Shown: piece after piece, positions 1 to 8,908 of the stretch
How the letters are laid out: each line of letters starts with the position of its first letter
Numbering within the stretch: position 1 is the first letter of the stretch
Assembly (NCBI GenBank): GCA_026394075.1
Contig: JAPKYX010000018.1
Location: 1 to 64,000 of the forward strand
From: Acidobacteriota bacterium
Lineage (GTDB): Bacteria; Acidobacteriota; Terriglobia; Bryobacterales; Bryobacteraceae
Direction of reading: 5' to 3'
Length of the DNA stretch: 64,000 nt
Notes under the pieces: generated by a model
The model's input: the letters and a program-made list of their open reading frames with translations, nothing else
The model's database searches: none
Told to the model about the DNA's origin: nothing
Translations under genes and position numbers: made by a program

Positions 1-2816
1 CCGCGCGGGTCCGTCCCATTCAGAGCCGTGAACGGCGCCCCGGCCTGGAAGGTGAGGAAGCCGCTGACCTGCCAGCCACCGGTCAAGCGGCCCAACAGGC
101 CGGACTGGCCGCGGCGGAAGGGAAGCTCAAAGACGCCGTTGGTGGTGAAGCGGTGGGGCCGGTCATAAGTGGAGCGGCCCCGGTCCAGGTTGCGATTGGT
201 GGGGTCCTGCGGGAAGGCAATCTCACCGCGCGCCGACGGGTTGAAGACCTCGCTGGCGCCATCGATGAAGCTGCTCCAGGTGTAGTGCGTCGCAAAGGAG
301 AAGTTGCGCGAGAGCCGCTTTTCGAGGCTGGTTTGCAGAGAGTGATACGCGGAGGACGTGCAGTTGCAGCGTTCGCGGATGACGCCGCGGCTGGTGTCCA
401 CGCGACGGCCGTTCTGTTCCAGCACCGGCGCATTGCCATCGATCGATTGGAACAGGCCGGTGCCTTTGGTGCCGACATAGCCCATGCTGGCCGCATAGCC
501 GCCGCCGAGTTCGCGCTGGAACTGCAGCGAGACTTGCTCGGACAGTGGCGCGCGGAAGTCCGCTGAGGTGATGGTGCGGATCAGTAGATTGGGGTTTGAC
601 AGCGGCGGCACCTGGCCGTTGCGAATATTGTTGATCGCGTTAAACGCATTGGGGCGGACTGACCCGGGAAGCGATGGGTCCACTGGGATGTCGTAAGCGA
701 AGACAAACGGGAACGAGCTGCCGATGTTGAGCGGGATGTTGAGGTACATCGTGTCGTAGGTGCGGGAGTAGCCGCCGCGCAGCACCAGTTTGCCATCGCC
801 GGTGAGCCAGCCCAGCATGCCGGGCGCTTGGCCGAAACGGTAGTTGAAGCCGAACCGTGGGGCCCAGTTGTTCAGGTCGCGCTTGGGGACGGGGCCATAG
901 GCGTAGGCCGGGTTGTTGTTGTTCAGCGCCAGCACCTTCTGGTTCTGGTCCGCCAAATTCTGGAACGGATTGCCCGGTGCCTCGTAGCGGATGCCGTAGG
1001 TGATGGTGAAGTTGGGCCGGATGCGCCATTCGTCCTGCACAAAGAAGAAGAAGTCGTAGTAGCGATACCGGAGGGTGGCCAGAGCACCCGGCAACAGAGC
1101 GTTGATCTGCGCCGCCGTGGCGCGGTCATCGGCGAGAGCTTGCAGGTTGGCATACTCCAGGCGGCCGCGCAGTTGGGGAAGAAAGCTGCCGAACTGTTCC
1201 TGGCGGCGGAAGTCGAACCCAAACTTGGCCGAATGCGAGCCGCGGATGACGGAGAGCGAATCCTGGATCTGGTAGCCGTTCACGACGGTGGATTGCGGGT
1301 AGTTGGCCGCCAGGCCAATGCCGGTGCGCGCGGTGCTGGCGTTGAACTGGCGCAGGCCTAAGTCGGGGATTTCGATGGAAGGAATGCGTTCCGCCACGGC
1401 CGGATTTTCGGCATTGGCCGAACTGACAAAGCGGTTGTAGGAGGCGCGGAATTCGTTCAGGGTGGTTGGCCGCAGCGTGCTGGTGAAAGTGGCGATCACT
1501 GAGCGGGAGCCCAGTGGCGTGACGGCCGTCAGTCCCGCGGGCGTGGCCTGGCCTTGCCCGCTGGCAGTCGAATCATCCACCATGTAGCGGCCCATCAGGC
1601 TGTGCTTCTGGTTGAACCGGTGATCCACACGGCCGGAATACTGCCAGTCATCGAACTTACCTGCGGCGGCGCCCGTGATGTTGCCCAGGGGCACGATGAT
1701 GGTGCGCCCATCGGCCGTCACCGTCCGGGATTGACCGTTGGCGGCACCGGCTGGCAGATTATCCAGCAGCGCGCGCACTGCGGGACGGCCGGCGGCAATA
1801 GATTCCAGCGCGCGCCGGCCCTCTTCAGTGGGAGCTCCGTTGATGGTGGACCCGGAACCGAGGACCCGCGTGGTCCAGCGCTGGACGGAGCCAAAGAAGA
1901 ACGTCTTGTCCTTGATCACCGGGCCGCCGAAGGTGCCGCCATACTGATGTTCAATGCGGAAAGGTGCGGCCGTGAAGCCAGCCGCTTTGTCCAGGTTGCT
2001 GCGCGCGTTCAGCTTGTTGCCGTTGTAGAACCAGAAGCCCGAACCATGGAACTGGTTGGTGCCGCCTTTGGTGACGATGTTCACCACTGAACCCGCCGCC
2101 CGGCCAAACTCCGGCAGAAACTGGTTGGTGATGATGCGGACTTCGCCGATAATGTCGGGATTGTTGAGACCTTGCAGCAGGCCGCCGGTGGAGCCGTAGT
2201 AGCTATCCTGGCCGTCGATCAGAAAGGCGTTGGAGCGCAACCGGTTGCCGTTGGCCGAAAATGACGTGGACGTGCTCTCCGTGCCCTGATTGCCCTGTGC
2301 GCCGAAGCCGTTGTTGCCGGAGCTGATGACGCTGATGCCGGGCACCGACGCCGCTAGATTCAAGATGTTGCGGTTGGTGGAGAGCGGCAGTTCCGAGACG
2401 CGCTTGGCATCGAAGTTGGTGGAGATCTCCGCGTTGGTGGTGTTGATGATGGGCGATTCCGCCACCACCGTCACGGCATCGCGCACGGCGGCCACTTGTA
2501 GCTTCACCGGCAGTTCGGCACGTTGGTTCAAGGCCAGTTGAACAGCTGGGCGGACGTACTTGGCAAAGCCTTCTTTCTCCACGGTTACTTCGAACGTCCC
2601 GATGGGCAACTGGAGCGCGCGAAACTGGCCGTCGTCGACGGTGGTGAGCTCCTGCCGGATGTTGGTTTCCAGTTGACGGACAGTGACCTTGGCACCTCCG
2701 ACGGGTGCGCCGGAGGCGTCCATCACGCGCCCCAGAATCTCACCCGTGGTGCCTTGCGAGAACGCCGGAAGGGCCGCGAGCAACAGCGCGACCGGTACAG
2801 TTGCAAACCTGATCAT
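1..2816 (-). CDS. TonB-dependent receptor, Oar-like, with carboxypeptidase-regulatory domain (3' end outside window)
   Basis: Reading the minus strand from ATG at 2816 gives at least 938 residues without a stop, running off the left edge. The N-terminus (MIRFATVPVALLLAALPAFSQ) is a clear Sec signal peptide. It is followed by a beta-sandwich carboxypeptidase-regulatory-like domain (about 22-110, motif GEILGRVMDASGAPVGGAKV), a TonB plug region (about 125-240) and a long Asn/Tyr/Arg-rich outer-membrane barrel. Such Oar/CarboxypepD_reg transporters are expanded in Solibacter-type Acidobacteria and are thought to import oligosaccharides or other large substrates. The substrate cannot be told from sequence. 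A purine-rich AAGGGG sits 7-12 bases before the ATG. No partner gene (SusD, TonB) is nearby. Confidence 0.9.
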   Translation of the reverse strand, partial: MIRFATVPVALLLAALPAFSQGTTGEILGRVMDASGAPVGGAKVTVRQLETNIRQELTTVDDGQFRALQLPIGTFEVTVEKEGFAKYVRPAVQLALNQRAELPVKLQVAAVRDAVTVVAESPIINTTNAEISTNFDAKRVSELPLSTNRNILNLAASVPGISVISSGNNGFGAQGNQGTESTSTSFSANGNRLRSNAFLIDGQDSYYGSTGGLLQGLNNPDIIGEVRIITNQFLPEFGRAAGSVVNIVTKGGTNQFHGSGFWFYNGNKLNARSNLDKAAGFTAAPFRIEHQYGGTFGGPVIKDKTFFFGSVQRWTTRVLGSGSTINGAPTEEGRRALESIAAGRPAVRALLDNLPAGAANGQSRTVTADGRTIIVPLGNITGAAAGKFDDWQYSGRVDHRFNQKHSLMGRYMVDDSTASGQGQATPAGLTAVTPLGSRSVIATFTSTLRPTTLNEFRASYNRFVSSANAENPAVAERIPSIEIPDLGLRQFNASTARTGIGLAANYPQSTVVNGYQIQDSLSVIRGSHSAKFGFDFRRQEQFGSFLPQLRGRLEYANLQALADDRATAAQINALLPGALATLRYRYYDFFFFVQDEWRIRPNFTITYGIRYEAPGNPFQNLADQNQKVLALNNNNPAYAYGPVPKRDLNNWAPRFGFNYRFGQAPGMLGWLTGDGKLVLRGGYSRTYDTMYLNIPLNIGSSFPFVFAYDIPVDPSLPGSVRPNAFNAINNIRNGQVPPLSNPNLLIRTITSADFRAPLSEQVSLQFQRELGGGYAASMGYVGTKGTGLFQSIDGNAPVLEQNGRRVDTSRGVIRERCNCTSSAYHSLQTSLEKRLSRNFSFATHYTWSSFIDGASEVFNPSARGEIAFPQDPTNRNLDRGRSTYDRPHRFTTNGVFELPFRRGQSGLLGRLTGGWQVSGFLTFQAGAPFTALNGTDPR

Positions 2817-2992
2817 GAGACAACCCCTTTAGGCACGGATGTACTGCGGGCCTTAGTGTTAGTTGGTAACTCAGTGCTGTGATACCGCCACAATGGTTTG
2901 TGGCCGGGCGCGGATGGACTGGGGGGAATCGGCTATTGGAGGGGCGAATCGTGAGCTTCTGATCGCCAGGCTTGGCGTAGCTGCGGCGTGGG

Positions 2993-3577
<585 letters not shown>

Positions 3578-3715
3578 AGCTTGATTGCGCCCGCTCAGGT
3601 GGGGGCTCCTGGGCGTTTCCGTCACTGTACCAAGTCAGGAGGCGGCAGAACGGACGGGGGCAGGGATGGTGGCCACTTTCCCTTGAACCCCCGGCCGTCG
3701 TACAATCGGCGACGA

Positions 3716-4612
3716 ATGGCAAACCTGGGATTTCTTGGATTGGGCATCATGGGCTACCCGATGGCCCGGCACTTGTTGGAAGCGGGACACCGTGTGGCCT
3801 TGTGGTCGCATACCGGCTCCAAGGCGGTGGAATTGGCGGCGAAGGGCGACGGCATTGCTTGCGCCACCCCCGCCGAAGTGGGCGCTCACGCCGACTGCAT
3901 TTTCCTCTGCGTTGGCGACACCGCCATGTCGGAACAGGTGATCCTGGGGCCGAACGGAATCATTGAGGGTGCGAAGCCCGGAACCGTCATCGTTGATGCC
4001 TCCACCGTGTCCCCTTCGGCCAGCCGGGCGGTCTCGGCGGCGGTGGCGGCCAAAGGATTCCATTTTCTGGATGCGCCCTGCACCGGCTCCAAACCCGGCG
4101 CCGAGGGCGGCCGGCTGACCTTTATGGTCGGCGGCGACAAAGAAGTGTTTGAGCGCGTGAAGCCTTTCTTTGAACCGATGGGCAAGAATCTCTACTATTG
4201 CGGCGGCTCAGGGTTAGGCCTGCAAGCCAAACTGACGCAAAACCTGATTCTTTCTAACATCATGCAGGCGTTCAACGAAGGCCTGGTATTGGCCACCAAG
4301 GGCGGCGTGCAGCCGGAATTGATGCTGGAGATACTGGAAAATTCGGCCGCCAAGAGCGGTTTGGTCGCCTTCAAGGCCCCCTACATCTTCCGCCGCGACT
4401 TCTCCACCAATTTTTCCGTAAAGTGGATGCACAAGGACATCGGGCTGATGCTGGACAGTGGAAAAGAGCTGGATGTGCCCCTTCCGCTCACCTCCCTCAC
4501 CCAGCAAATGTTCCGCGCGGCAATCGCCAAAGGCTATGGCGACGACGATATCTGTAGCACGATCAAGGTTTTAGAGGAGATTGTCGGCGTTGAGGTGAAG
4601 GGCACCACGTAA
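3716..4612 (+). CDS. NAD(P)-dependent oxidoreductase, 3-hydroxyisobutyrate dehydrogenase family
   Basis: A 298-residue beta-hydroxyacid dehydrogenase. The N-terminal Rossmann fold begins with GFLGLGIMGYPMA (GxGxxG). The substrate-binding signature DAPCTGSKPGAEGGRLT aligns with the family's D-A-P-V-S-G-G-x-x-G-A segment. The catalytic lysine lies in the GLGLQAKLTQNL helix, with the N-x-x-x-x motif after it. The C-terminal all-alpha domain is complete and the length is normal. ATG 3716 directly precedes the fold, so the longer reading frame upstream is disregarded. Members oxidise 3-hydroxyisobutyrate, tartronate semialdehyde, succinic semialdehyde and similar compounds, and the exact substrate is not evident. 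It is divergent from the TMEM175 gene and followed by the long dxr leader. Confidence 0.88.
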   Translation: MANLGFLGLGIMGYPMARHLLEAGHRVALWSHTGSKAVELAAKGDGIACATPAEVGAHADCIFLCVGDTAMSEQVILGPNGIIEGAKPGTVIVDASTVSPSASRAVSAAVAAKGFHFLDAPCTGSKPGAEGGRLTFMVGGDKEVFERVKPFFEPMGKNLYYCGGSGLGLQAKLTQNLILSNIMQAFNEGLVLATKGGVQPELMLEILENSAAKSGLVAFKAPYIFRRDFSTNFSVKWMHKDIGLMLDSGKELDVPLPLTSLTQQMFRAAIAKGYGDDDICSTIKVLEEIVGVEVKGTT

Positions 4613-4640
4613 AGCTTACAAAAATCTGAAAAGATTTCTC

Positions 4641-4669
4641 TTGCAATTCCAAATTCCATATCCTATTAT
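4641..4669 (+). promoter_or_regulatory. Sigma-70-type promoter for the dxr leader
   Basis: TTGCAA (4641-4646), a 17-base spacer and TATTAT (4664-4669) form a near-consensus housekeeping promoter, in a locally AT-rich patch of an otherwise GC-rich window. The expected start is about 4676. An inverted repeat ATTCCAA (4646-4652) / TTGGAAT (4669-4675) brackets the spacer and -10 and could be an operator. These elements are seen in the sequence. Activity is inferred. Confidence 0.55.
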
Positions 4670-4675
4670 TGGAAT

Positions 4676-4936
4676 CAAGCCGGGGAGGCAACTCCCACCA
4701 AAGCGAGACTAACCTCATAAGACCCCTGAAGCAAACCTTCCCGGCGCCCCTCGGGGTTTGGGTCTTGAACGAACGAGGTTAACTCCTCTGACGAACTTCT
4801 TACCGGTCCAATTCAGCTAACGTGGTACCGCGATAGGCGTGGTTCCGTGTGTGACTCCATCTCTGACGTCTCTCTCGTGGCCTGGCTGGGCCCGACGAAC
4901 CACAAACTCCGCGATACTGGTCTAAAGAGACACTGA
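4676..4936 (+). ncRNA. Structured 5' leader or small RNA upstream of dxr
   Basis: This stretch has no convincing ORF but dense pairing. GGGAG (4683-4687) and CTCCC (4692-4696) close a GCAA tetraloop. TAACCTC (4710-4716) pairs with GAGGTTA (4775-4781), AAGACCC (4719-4725) with GGGTCTT (4760-4766), and AAACC (4733-4737) with GGTTT (4755-4759), making one long interrupted hairpin with a 2x8 internal loop and a 7-base bulge. Next come two related 11-mers, GTGGTACCGCG (4822-4832) and GTGGTTCCGTG (4839-4849). The second is complementary over 7 bases to GAACCAC (4897-4903). The first equals the core of the T-box antiterminator sequence, but no complete T-box stem I is evident. It may be a cis-acting riboregulator of dxr or an independent small RNA. 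The class is unknown. Confidence 0.5.
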
Positions 4937-6121
4937 ATGACGCAATTGACGATTCTTGGGTCCACTGGGTCCATTGGCCGCAGCACGCTGGATGTCGTGC
5001 GCCAGTGGCCGGACCGTTACCGTATCTTTGCCCTGGTGGCCGGCCACAATATTGACCAGCTGGCAGCGCAAGTAGAAGAATTTAAACCACAAGTGGTGGT
5101 GACCGCCGACGAGACCGGGCGCGATGCGCTGGCGGCCAAGCTTTCGGGTTCCGCGCACAAACCGGAGTTGCTGTTTGGGCCGGAGGCGCGCGTGCAAGCG
5201 TCCATCGCCCCGGAAGTCGGCTTTCTCATGTCGGCGATTGTCGGCGTGGCGGGTCTGGAAGCCACCTATGCGGCCATCAAGCGCGGACTGCCCATCGGCT
5301 TAGCGAACAAAGAAGTGCTGGTGGCCAGCGGCGAACTGGTGATGGCGGCGGTCAAGGCCGCCGGCACGGAGCTGCTACCCGTCGATAGCGAGCATAACGG
5401 CGCCCACCAGTGCCTGCGCGCCGGACGGCGCAATGAAGTGACCAAGCTGATCCTGACCGCTTCCGGCGGCCCGTTCCGCAAGACTCCGGCTGCGGATTTG
5501 GCGACCGTGACGCCGGAGCAGGCGCTGAACCACCCCACCTGGAAGATGGGCCAGCGGATCACGATTGACTCTGCCACGCTGATGAATAAGGGCTTTGAGG
5601 TGATTGAAGCCTGCTGGCTGTTCGATTTTCCGGCCGAGGAAGTGGAAGTGGTGGTGCACCCGCAATCGAGCATCCACGCCATGGTGGAGTACAACGACGG
5701 CAGCGTGATTGCGCAGATTTCGGCCACCGACATGCGGATGCCGATCCAGTACGCACTCACCTACCCGGAGCGCGCGACGGCCCCGGTGCCGCGCATGGAC
5801 TGGCAACAGGCTCGCCAATGGGAATTCTATCCGCCCGATTTCGAGAAGTTCCCGTTGCTGGGGCTGGCCTACCAGGCGGTCCGGCAGGGCGGATCCGCCG
5901 GCTGCACCTTGAATGCCGCCGATGAGATTGCGGTGGAAGCATTTTTGCAGGGCCAGATCCCCTTCCCCGGCATCTGGGAAACAGTGGCGGAAACTTTGTC
6001 GCGCGTGCCCGTATCGAACCCGCGCAGCGTGGCCGAAGTACTGGAAGTGGACCGCCGCAGCCGCGAGATCGCGCGGACGCTGGTGGCGAAACGCGCAACC
6101 GGAGCCGTCCGCCGCGCGTAG
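4937..6121 (+). CDS. dxr: 1-deoxy-D-xylulose 5-phosphate reductoisomerase
   Basis: Second enzyme of the MEP isoprenoid pathway. It converts DXP to 2-C-methyl-D-erythritol 4-phosphate with NADPH and a divalent metal. The 394-residue length is typical. The NADPH motif GSTGSIG is at 8-14. The metal ligands lie in VDSEHN (Asp150, Glu152, same numbering as E. coli), the flexible-loop NHPTWKMG carries the active-site Trp, and DSATLMNKG follows. The segment after DSEHN reads G-A-H-Q-C-L, where most family members have A-I-(F/H)-Q-(C/S)-L. This is a two-residue variation beside the metal site. It is followed after 56 bases by rseP, the same pairing seen loosely in E. coli, and preceded by a long structured leader that may control it. 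Confidence 0.96.
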   Translation: MTQLTILGSTGSIGRSTLDVVRQWPDRYRIFALVAGHNIDQLAAQVEEFKPQVVVTADETGRDALAAKLSGSAHKPELLFGPEARVQASIAPEVGFLMSAIVGVAGLEATYAAIKRGLPIGLANKEVLVASGELVMAAVKAAGTELLPVDSEHNGAHQCLRAGRRNEVTKLILTASGGPFRKTPAADLATVTPEQALNHPTWKMGQRITIDSATLMNKGFEVIEACWLFDFPAEEVEVVVHPQSSIHAMVEYNDGSVIAQISATDMRMPIQYALTYPERATAPVPRMDWQQARQWEFYPPDFEKFPLLGLAYQAVRQGGSAGCTLNAADEIAVEAFLQGQIPFPGIWETVAETLSRVPVSNPRSVAEVLEVDRRSREIARTLVAKRATGAVRRA

Positions 6122-6177
6122 AATTAAAGAGATAGACTGGCGCACCCCTGAAGTGAGCCCGCCGTCAAAGGAGAGTC

Positions 6178-7518
6178 ATGGAGTTCATACAGAACGTTGG
6201 CGCGCTGTTGGTGCTGATCGGGATCATGATTCTGATCCACGAACTGGGCCACTACTGGGCGGCGATCTACTTTGGCGTCCGCGTCGAAGCGTTCAGCTTT
6301 GGGTTCGGCCCGCGCATCTTCGGTTTCAAGAAGGGCGATACGGATTTCCGGTTCTCGCTGATTCCCTTTGGCGGCTATGTGAAGATGACCGGGCAATCGG
6401 ACACGGGCGAGGCGTTTGAGGCTTCCGCCGACGAAGGCTCCTTCATGAACAAGCCGCGCTGGCAGCGGCTGATTATCGCCTTTGCCGGTCCGGCGATGAA
6501 CATCATTTTGGCCGTTGGTCTGGTGACGGGCATCTTCATGGTGCGCTATCCCAAGATGCTGTCCGTGGACGGACCCGCCGTCATCGGGCACATCGCTCCG
6601 GACTCACCGGCGGCAAAGGCCGGGCTGCAAGAAGGGGACCGCATCGTTCGCCTGGAAGATAGCGCCAACCCCACCTGGGAAGATGTCGCCATGCGTGAAG
6701 CCGGAGCCGTGGATATTCCGCTGCCCGTGATCGTCGAACGCAAGGCGGACCAAGGCCCGCAAACCGAACGCTATGTACTGACTCCCAAGCTGGATGCCAA
6801 GACCGGCCTCGGCTACCTGGGCTGGTCGGAGCAGAATGAGACGCTGGTGGCGTCGGTGTCGCCCGGTATGGGCGCCGAAAAGGCGGGTCTGCAGAAGGGC
6901 GATGTCATCATCGCCGTCAATGGCGTGCCGTTGCACTCCACTATGAAGTTGCATGAACTGGTGCGCGCCTCCGCCGGCAAGCCCCTGGATGTGGCGTACG
7001 CCCGCGCCGGGGAACGGAGCAAGGTGGCGGTGACGCCCACGTTCTCGAAAGACGATACGCCGGAAGGCCGCTGGATGATCGGCGTCCGCCTGGAGCCTCG
7101 CTATGTGATTACGCAGCTCTCCTTCCCGGATGCGCTGGCCGAATCGGTGAAGCAGAACACCAAGAGCGCCGGGCTGATCTTCGGCTTCGTGCGCGGCATC
7201 GTGGAGCAACGCATGTCGCCCAAATCGCTGGAAGGCCCGATCCGCATCGGCCAACTCTCGGGCGAAGCGGCGCGCGAGGGGATCATCCCCTACATCAGCC
7301 TGATGGCGATGGTCAGCCTGAACTTGGCCATCTTCAACCTGCTGCCGATTCCGATTTTGGATGGCGGCATGATCCTGATGCTGCTGATTGAGATGCTGAT
7401 GCAGCGCGACCTGAGCCTGCGCGTCAAAGAGACCGTGCTGAAGTTCGGCTTCGTCTTCTTGATGGCGCTGGTGGTGTTTGTTCTCTACAACGACATCACC
7501 AAAACCATCGGCGGCTAG
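6178..7518 (+). CDS. rseP: RIP metalloprotease RseP (site-2 protease)
   Basis: A 446-residue intramembrane zinc protease. HELGH near residue 20 in the first transmembrane helix supplies the zinc ligands, and NLLPIPILDGG near the C-terminus supplies the third ligand (LDG motif). Two PDZ domains lie between (about 120-200 and 210-290), flanked by membrane helices, as in E. coli RseP. The family cuts anti-sigma factors and remnant signal peptides in the inner membrane. AAGGAG stands 5-10 bases before ATG 6178, which fixes the start. It is probably co-transcribed with dxr. No anti-sigma/sigma pair is visible nearby, so its substrate is unknown. Confidence 0.95.
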   Translation: MEFIQNVGALLVLIGIMILIHELGHYWAAIYFGVRVEAFSFGFGPRIFGFKKGDTDFRFSLIPFGGYVKMTGQSDTGEAFEASADEGSFMNKPRWQRLIIAFAGPAMNIILAVGLVTGIFMVRYPKMLSVDGPAVIGHIAPDSPAAKAGLQEGDRIVRLEDSANPTWEDVAMREAGAVDIPLPVIVERKADQGPQTERYVLTPKLDAKTGLGYLGWSEQNETLVASVSPGMGAEKAGLQKGDVIIAVNGVPLHSTMKLHELVRASAGKPLDVAYARAGERSKVAVTPTFSKDDTPEGRWMIGVRLEPRYVITQLSFPDALAESVKQNTKSAGLIFGFVRGIVEQRMSPKSLEGPIRIGQLSGEAAREGIIPYISLMAMVSLNLAIFNLLPIPILDGGMILMLLIEMLMQRDLSLRVKETVLKFGFVFLMALVVFVLYNDITKTIGG

Positions 7519-8222
7519 CGCTGCGGCGCTTGCGGGCGAACGATTTCCGAGACTGTCTCGAACTGGCAACCCCGCTCCAGCAGTTGCGGGATGAGGCGGC
7601 GGACAGCTTCGATCGTGTTCGCTATGTTGGGCTTCTCAGCCAGGCCCCGGCCATCGTGTAGGCAAACGATCAAGCCGCTGGCGGGCTTGGCCAGCACCAG
7701 ATCCGCAATAGCCGACCCGGAAAGACTAGTCCAATCGCGGCCGATCACGCCCCACATCACGTTGGTCAGGCGATGCCGCGCCAGCGCCGGCCGCAGGCCA
7801 AACCAGCGCACCCCAAAGGGAGCACGAAACCACCGGACGGGCGCGTAAGCACTCAGGGTCTCCTGCGCGCGGTCCACCTCATCGCGGATAAAGGTTCCGC
7901 TCTTCAGCCATAGCGCCGGGTGCGTATCGGTGTGGTTGCCGATCTCGTGGCGTTGGGCCACCTGGCGAGCGATCTCCGGTAGGCGCCGCGCATGGTGACC
8001 CACTTGAAAGAAGGTGGCCGGCACGTTGTACTGCTCCAGCAGCCGCAACAGTTCCGGCGTCGATTCGCTGGGGCCATCGTCAAAGGTCAACGCCACCGAC
8101 CGCCTGCCGGGATGCCCACGCCAAATGTTCGGGCTGAACACAGCGGAGCGCGGGTGCCGAGTAGCCAGCGATCCAGCGACCGCCGCGGCGGCTCCGGCGG
8201 CCAAGGTGGGAAGTAGAATCAT
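7515..8222 (-). CDS. Polysaccharide deacetylase family protein (NodB homology domain), membrane anchored
   Basis: A 235-residue protein with an N-terminal hydrophobic segment (about 2-20: LLPTLAAGAAAAVAGSLA) followed by a NodB domain. TFDDGPSE (about 46-53) carries the catalytic base and metal Asp, and HTDTHP carries the two metal-binding His. FRAPFG and a final LHDG (motif 5, His) are also present, so the CE4 active site looks complete. Members remove N- or O-acetyl groups from chitooligosaccharide, peptidoglycan or exopolysaccharide. The substrate here is not evident. It is convergent with rseP and overlaps its stop by 4 bases. Confidence 0.88.
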   Translation of the reverse strand: MILLPTLAAGAAAAVAGSLATRHPRSAVFSPNIWRGHPGRRSVALTFDDGPSESTPELLRLLEQYNVPATFFQVGHHARRLPEIARQVAQRHEIGNHTDTHPALWLKSGTFIRDEVDRAQETLSAYAPVRWFRAPFGVRWFGLRPALARHRLTNVMWGVIGRDWTSLSGSAIADLVLAKPASGLIVCLHDGRGLAEKPNIANTIEAVRRLIPQLLERGCQFETVSEIVRPQAPQR

Positions 8223-8283
8223 TCAGCGCGCTTCGCCCGCCAGTATAGCGGGCCACGCCGTCGCTTTTGAATACCCTGAAGCG

Positions 8284-8688
8284 ATGAGGCAAAGGCAGTT
8301 GCTGACCTTCGACGGTGCCGTCCAGCGGGATCCGGCCATTGATCGGTGGATGAGTGCACAGGCCGTTGAGTTAGGAGCCATCGCCCGGCATTGGTTTGAA
8401 GTGATGCGGACCTGTGGGGATGAAGTCCAGGAACTGCTCCATGATGGCTGCCCGGTGGCCTGCCTGGGAGATGTGCCCTTCGCTTACGTGAATGTCTTCA
8501 CCGCGCATGTGAACGTCGGGTTCTTTCAGGGAGCCGAACTGCCGGACCCGGCGGGCTTGTTGCAAGGCGCGGGCAAGTCCATGCGCCACGTGAAGCTAAG
8601 GCCCGGAGCCCCGCACCATGAGGCGGCGCTGTACCAGCTGATCGATTTGGCCTACGCCAACGTTAAATCGCGGCTGGAAAATGAGTAG
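8284..8688 (+). CDS. DUF1801 domain-containing protein
   Basis: A 134-residue cytoplasmic protein. The stretch around PVACLGDVPFAYVNVFTAH and VGFFQGAELPDP is the core of DUF1801, whose fold resembles iron-chaperone/YdhG-type proteins. The C-terminus (GKSMRHVKL followed by a helix) is also typical. I chose ATG 8284 because it begins the domain. The open frame extends upstream to 8014 only as antisense of the deacetylase. The biochemical role of this family is not established. It is divergent from the deacetylase, with only 61 bases between the starts. Confidence 0.78.
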   Translation: MRQRQLLTFDGAVQRDPAIDRWMSAQAVELGAIARHWFEVMRTCGDEVQELLHDGCPVACLGDVPFAYVNVFTAHVNVGFFQGAELPDPAGLLQGAGKSMRHVKLRPGAPHHEAALYQLIDLAYANVKSRLENE

Positions 8689-8735
8689 CTAAGGAAATCT
8701 ACGGACTGAAGGGAGCGAAAGCAGAGAGAGGGGAA

Positions 8736-8812
<77 letters not shown>

Positions 8813-8908
8813 CAACTTCTCAATAATACCACTGGAGGTAGAGCGGATGCCAATCAACCCCCTGGCCTTGGCAAAGGTTTCCCGATCCGGTGATGAGGAT
8901 CCCGGAGG

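Noticed and set aside
1-2816. Several short frames at the left edge on both strands
   Set aside because: All overlap one long minus-strand reading frame of a TonB-dependent receptor that is not closed within the window.
4822-4832. Calling a true T-box riboswitch from GTGGTACCGCG
   Set aside because: The 11-base core matches, but no convincing stem I with specifier loop, no following terminator with T-run, and the downstream gene is dxr rather than an amino-acid gene. Kept only as part of an unassigned structured leader.
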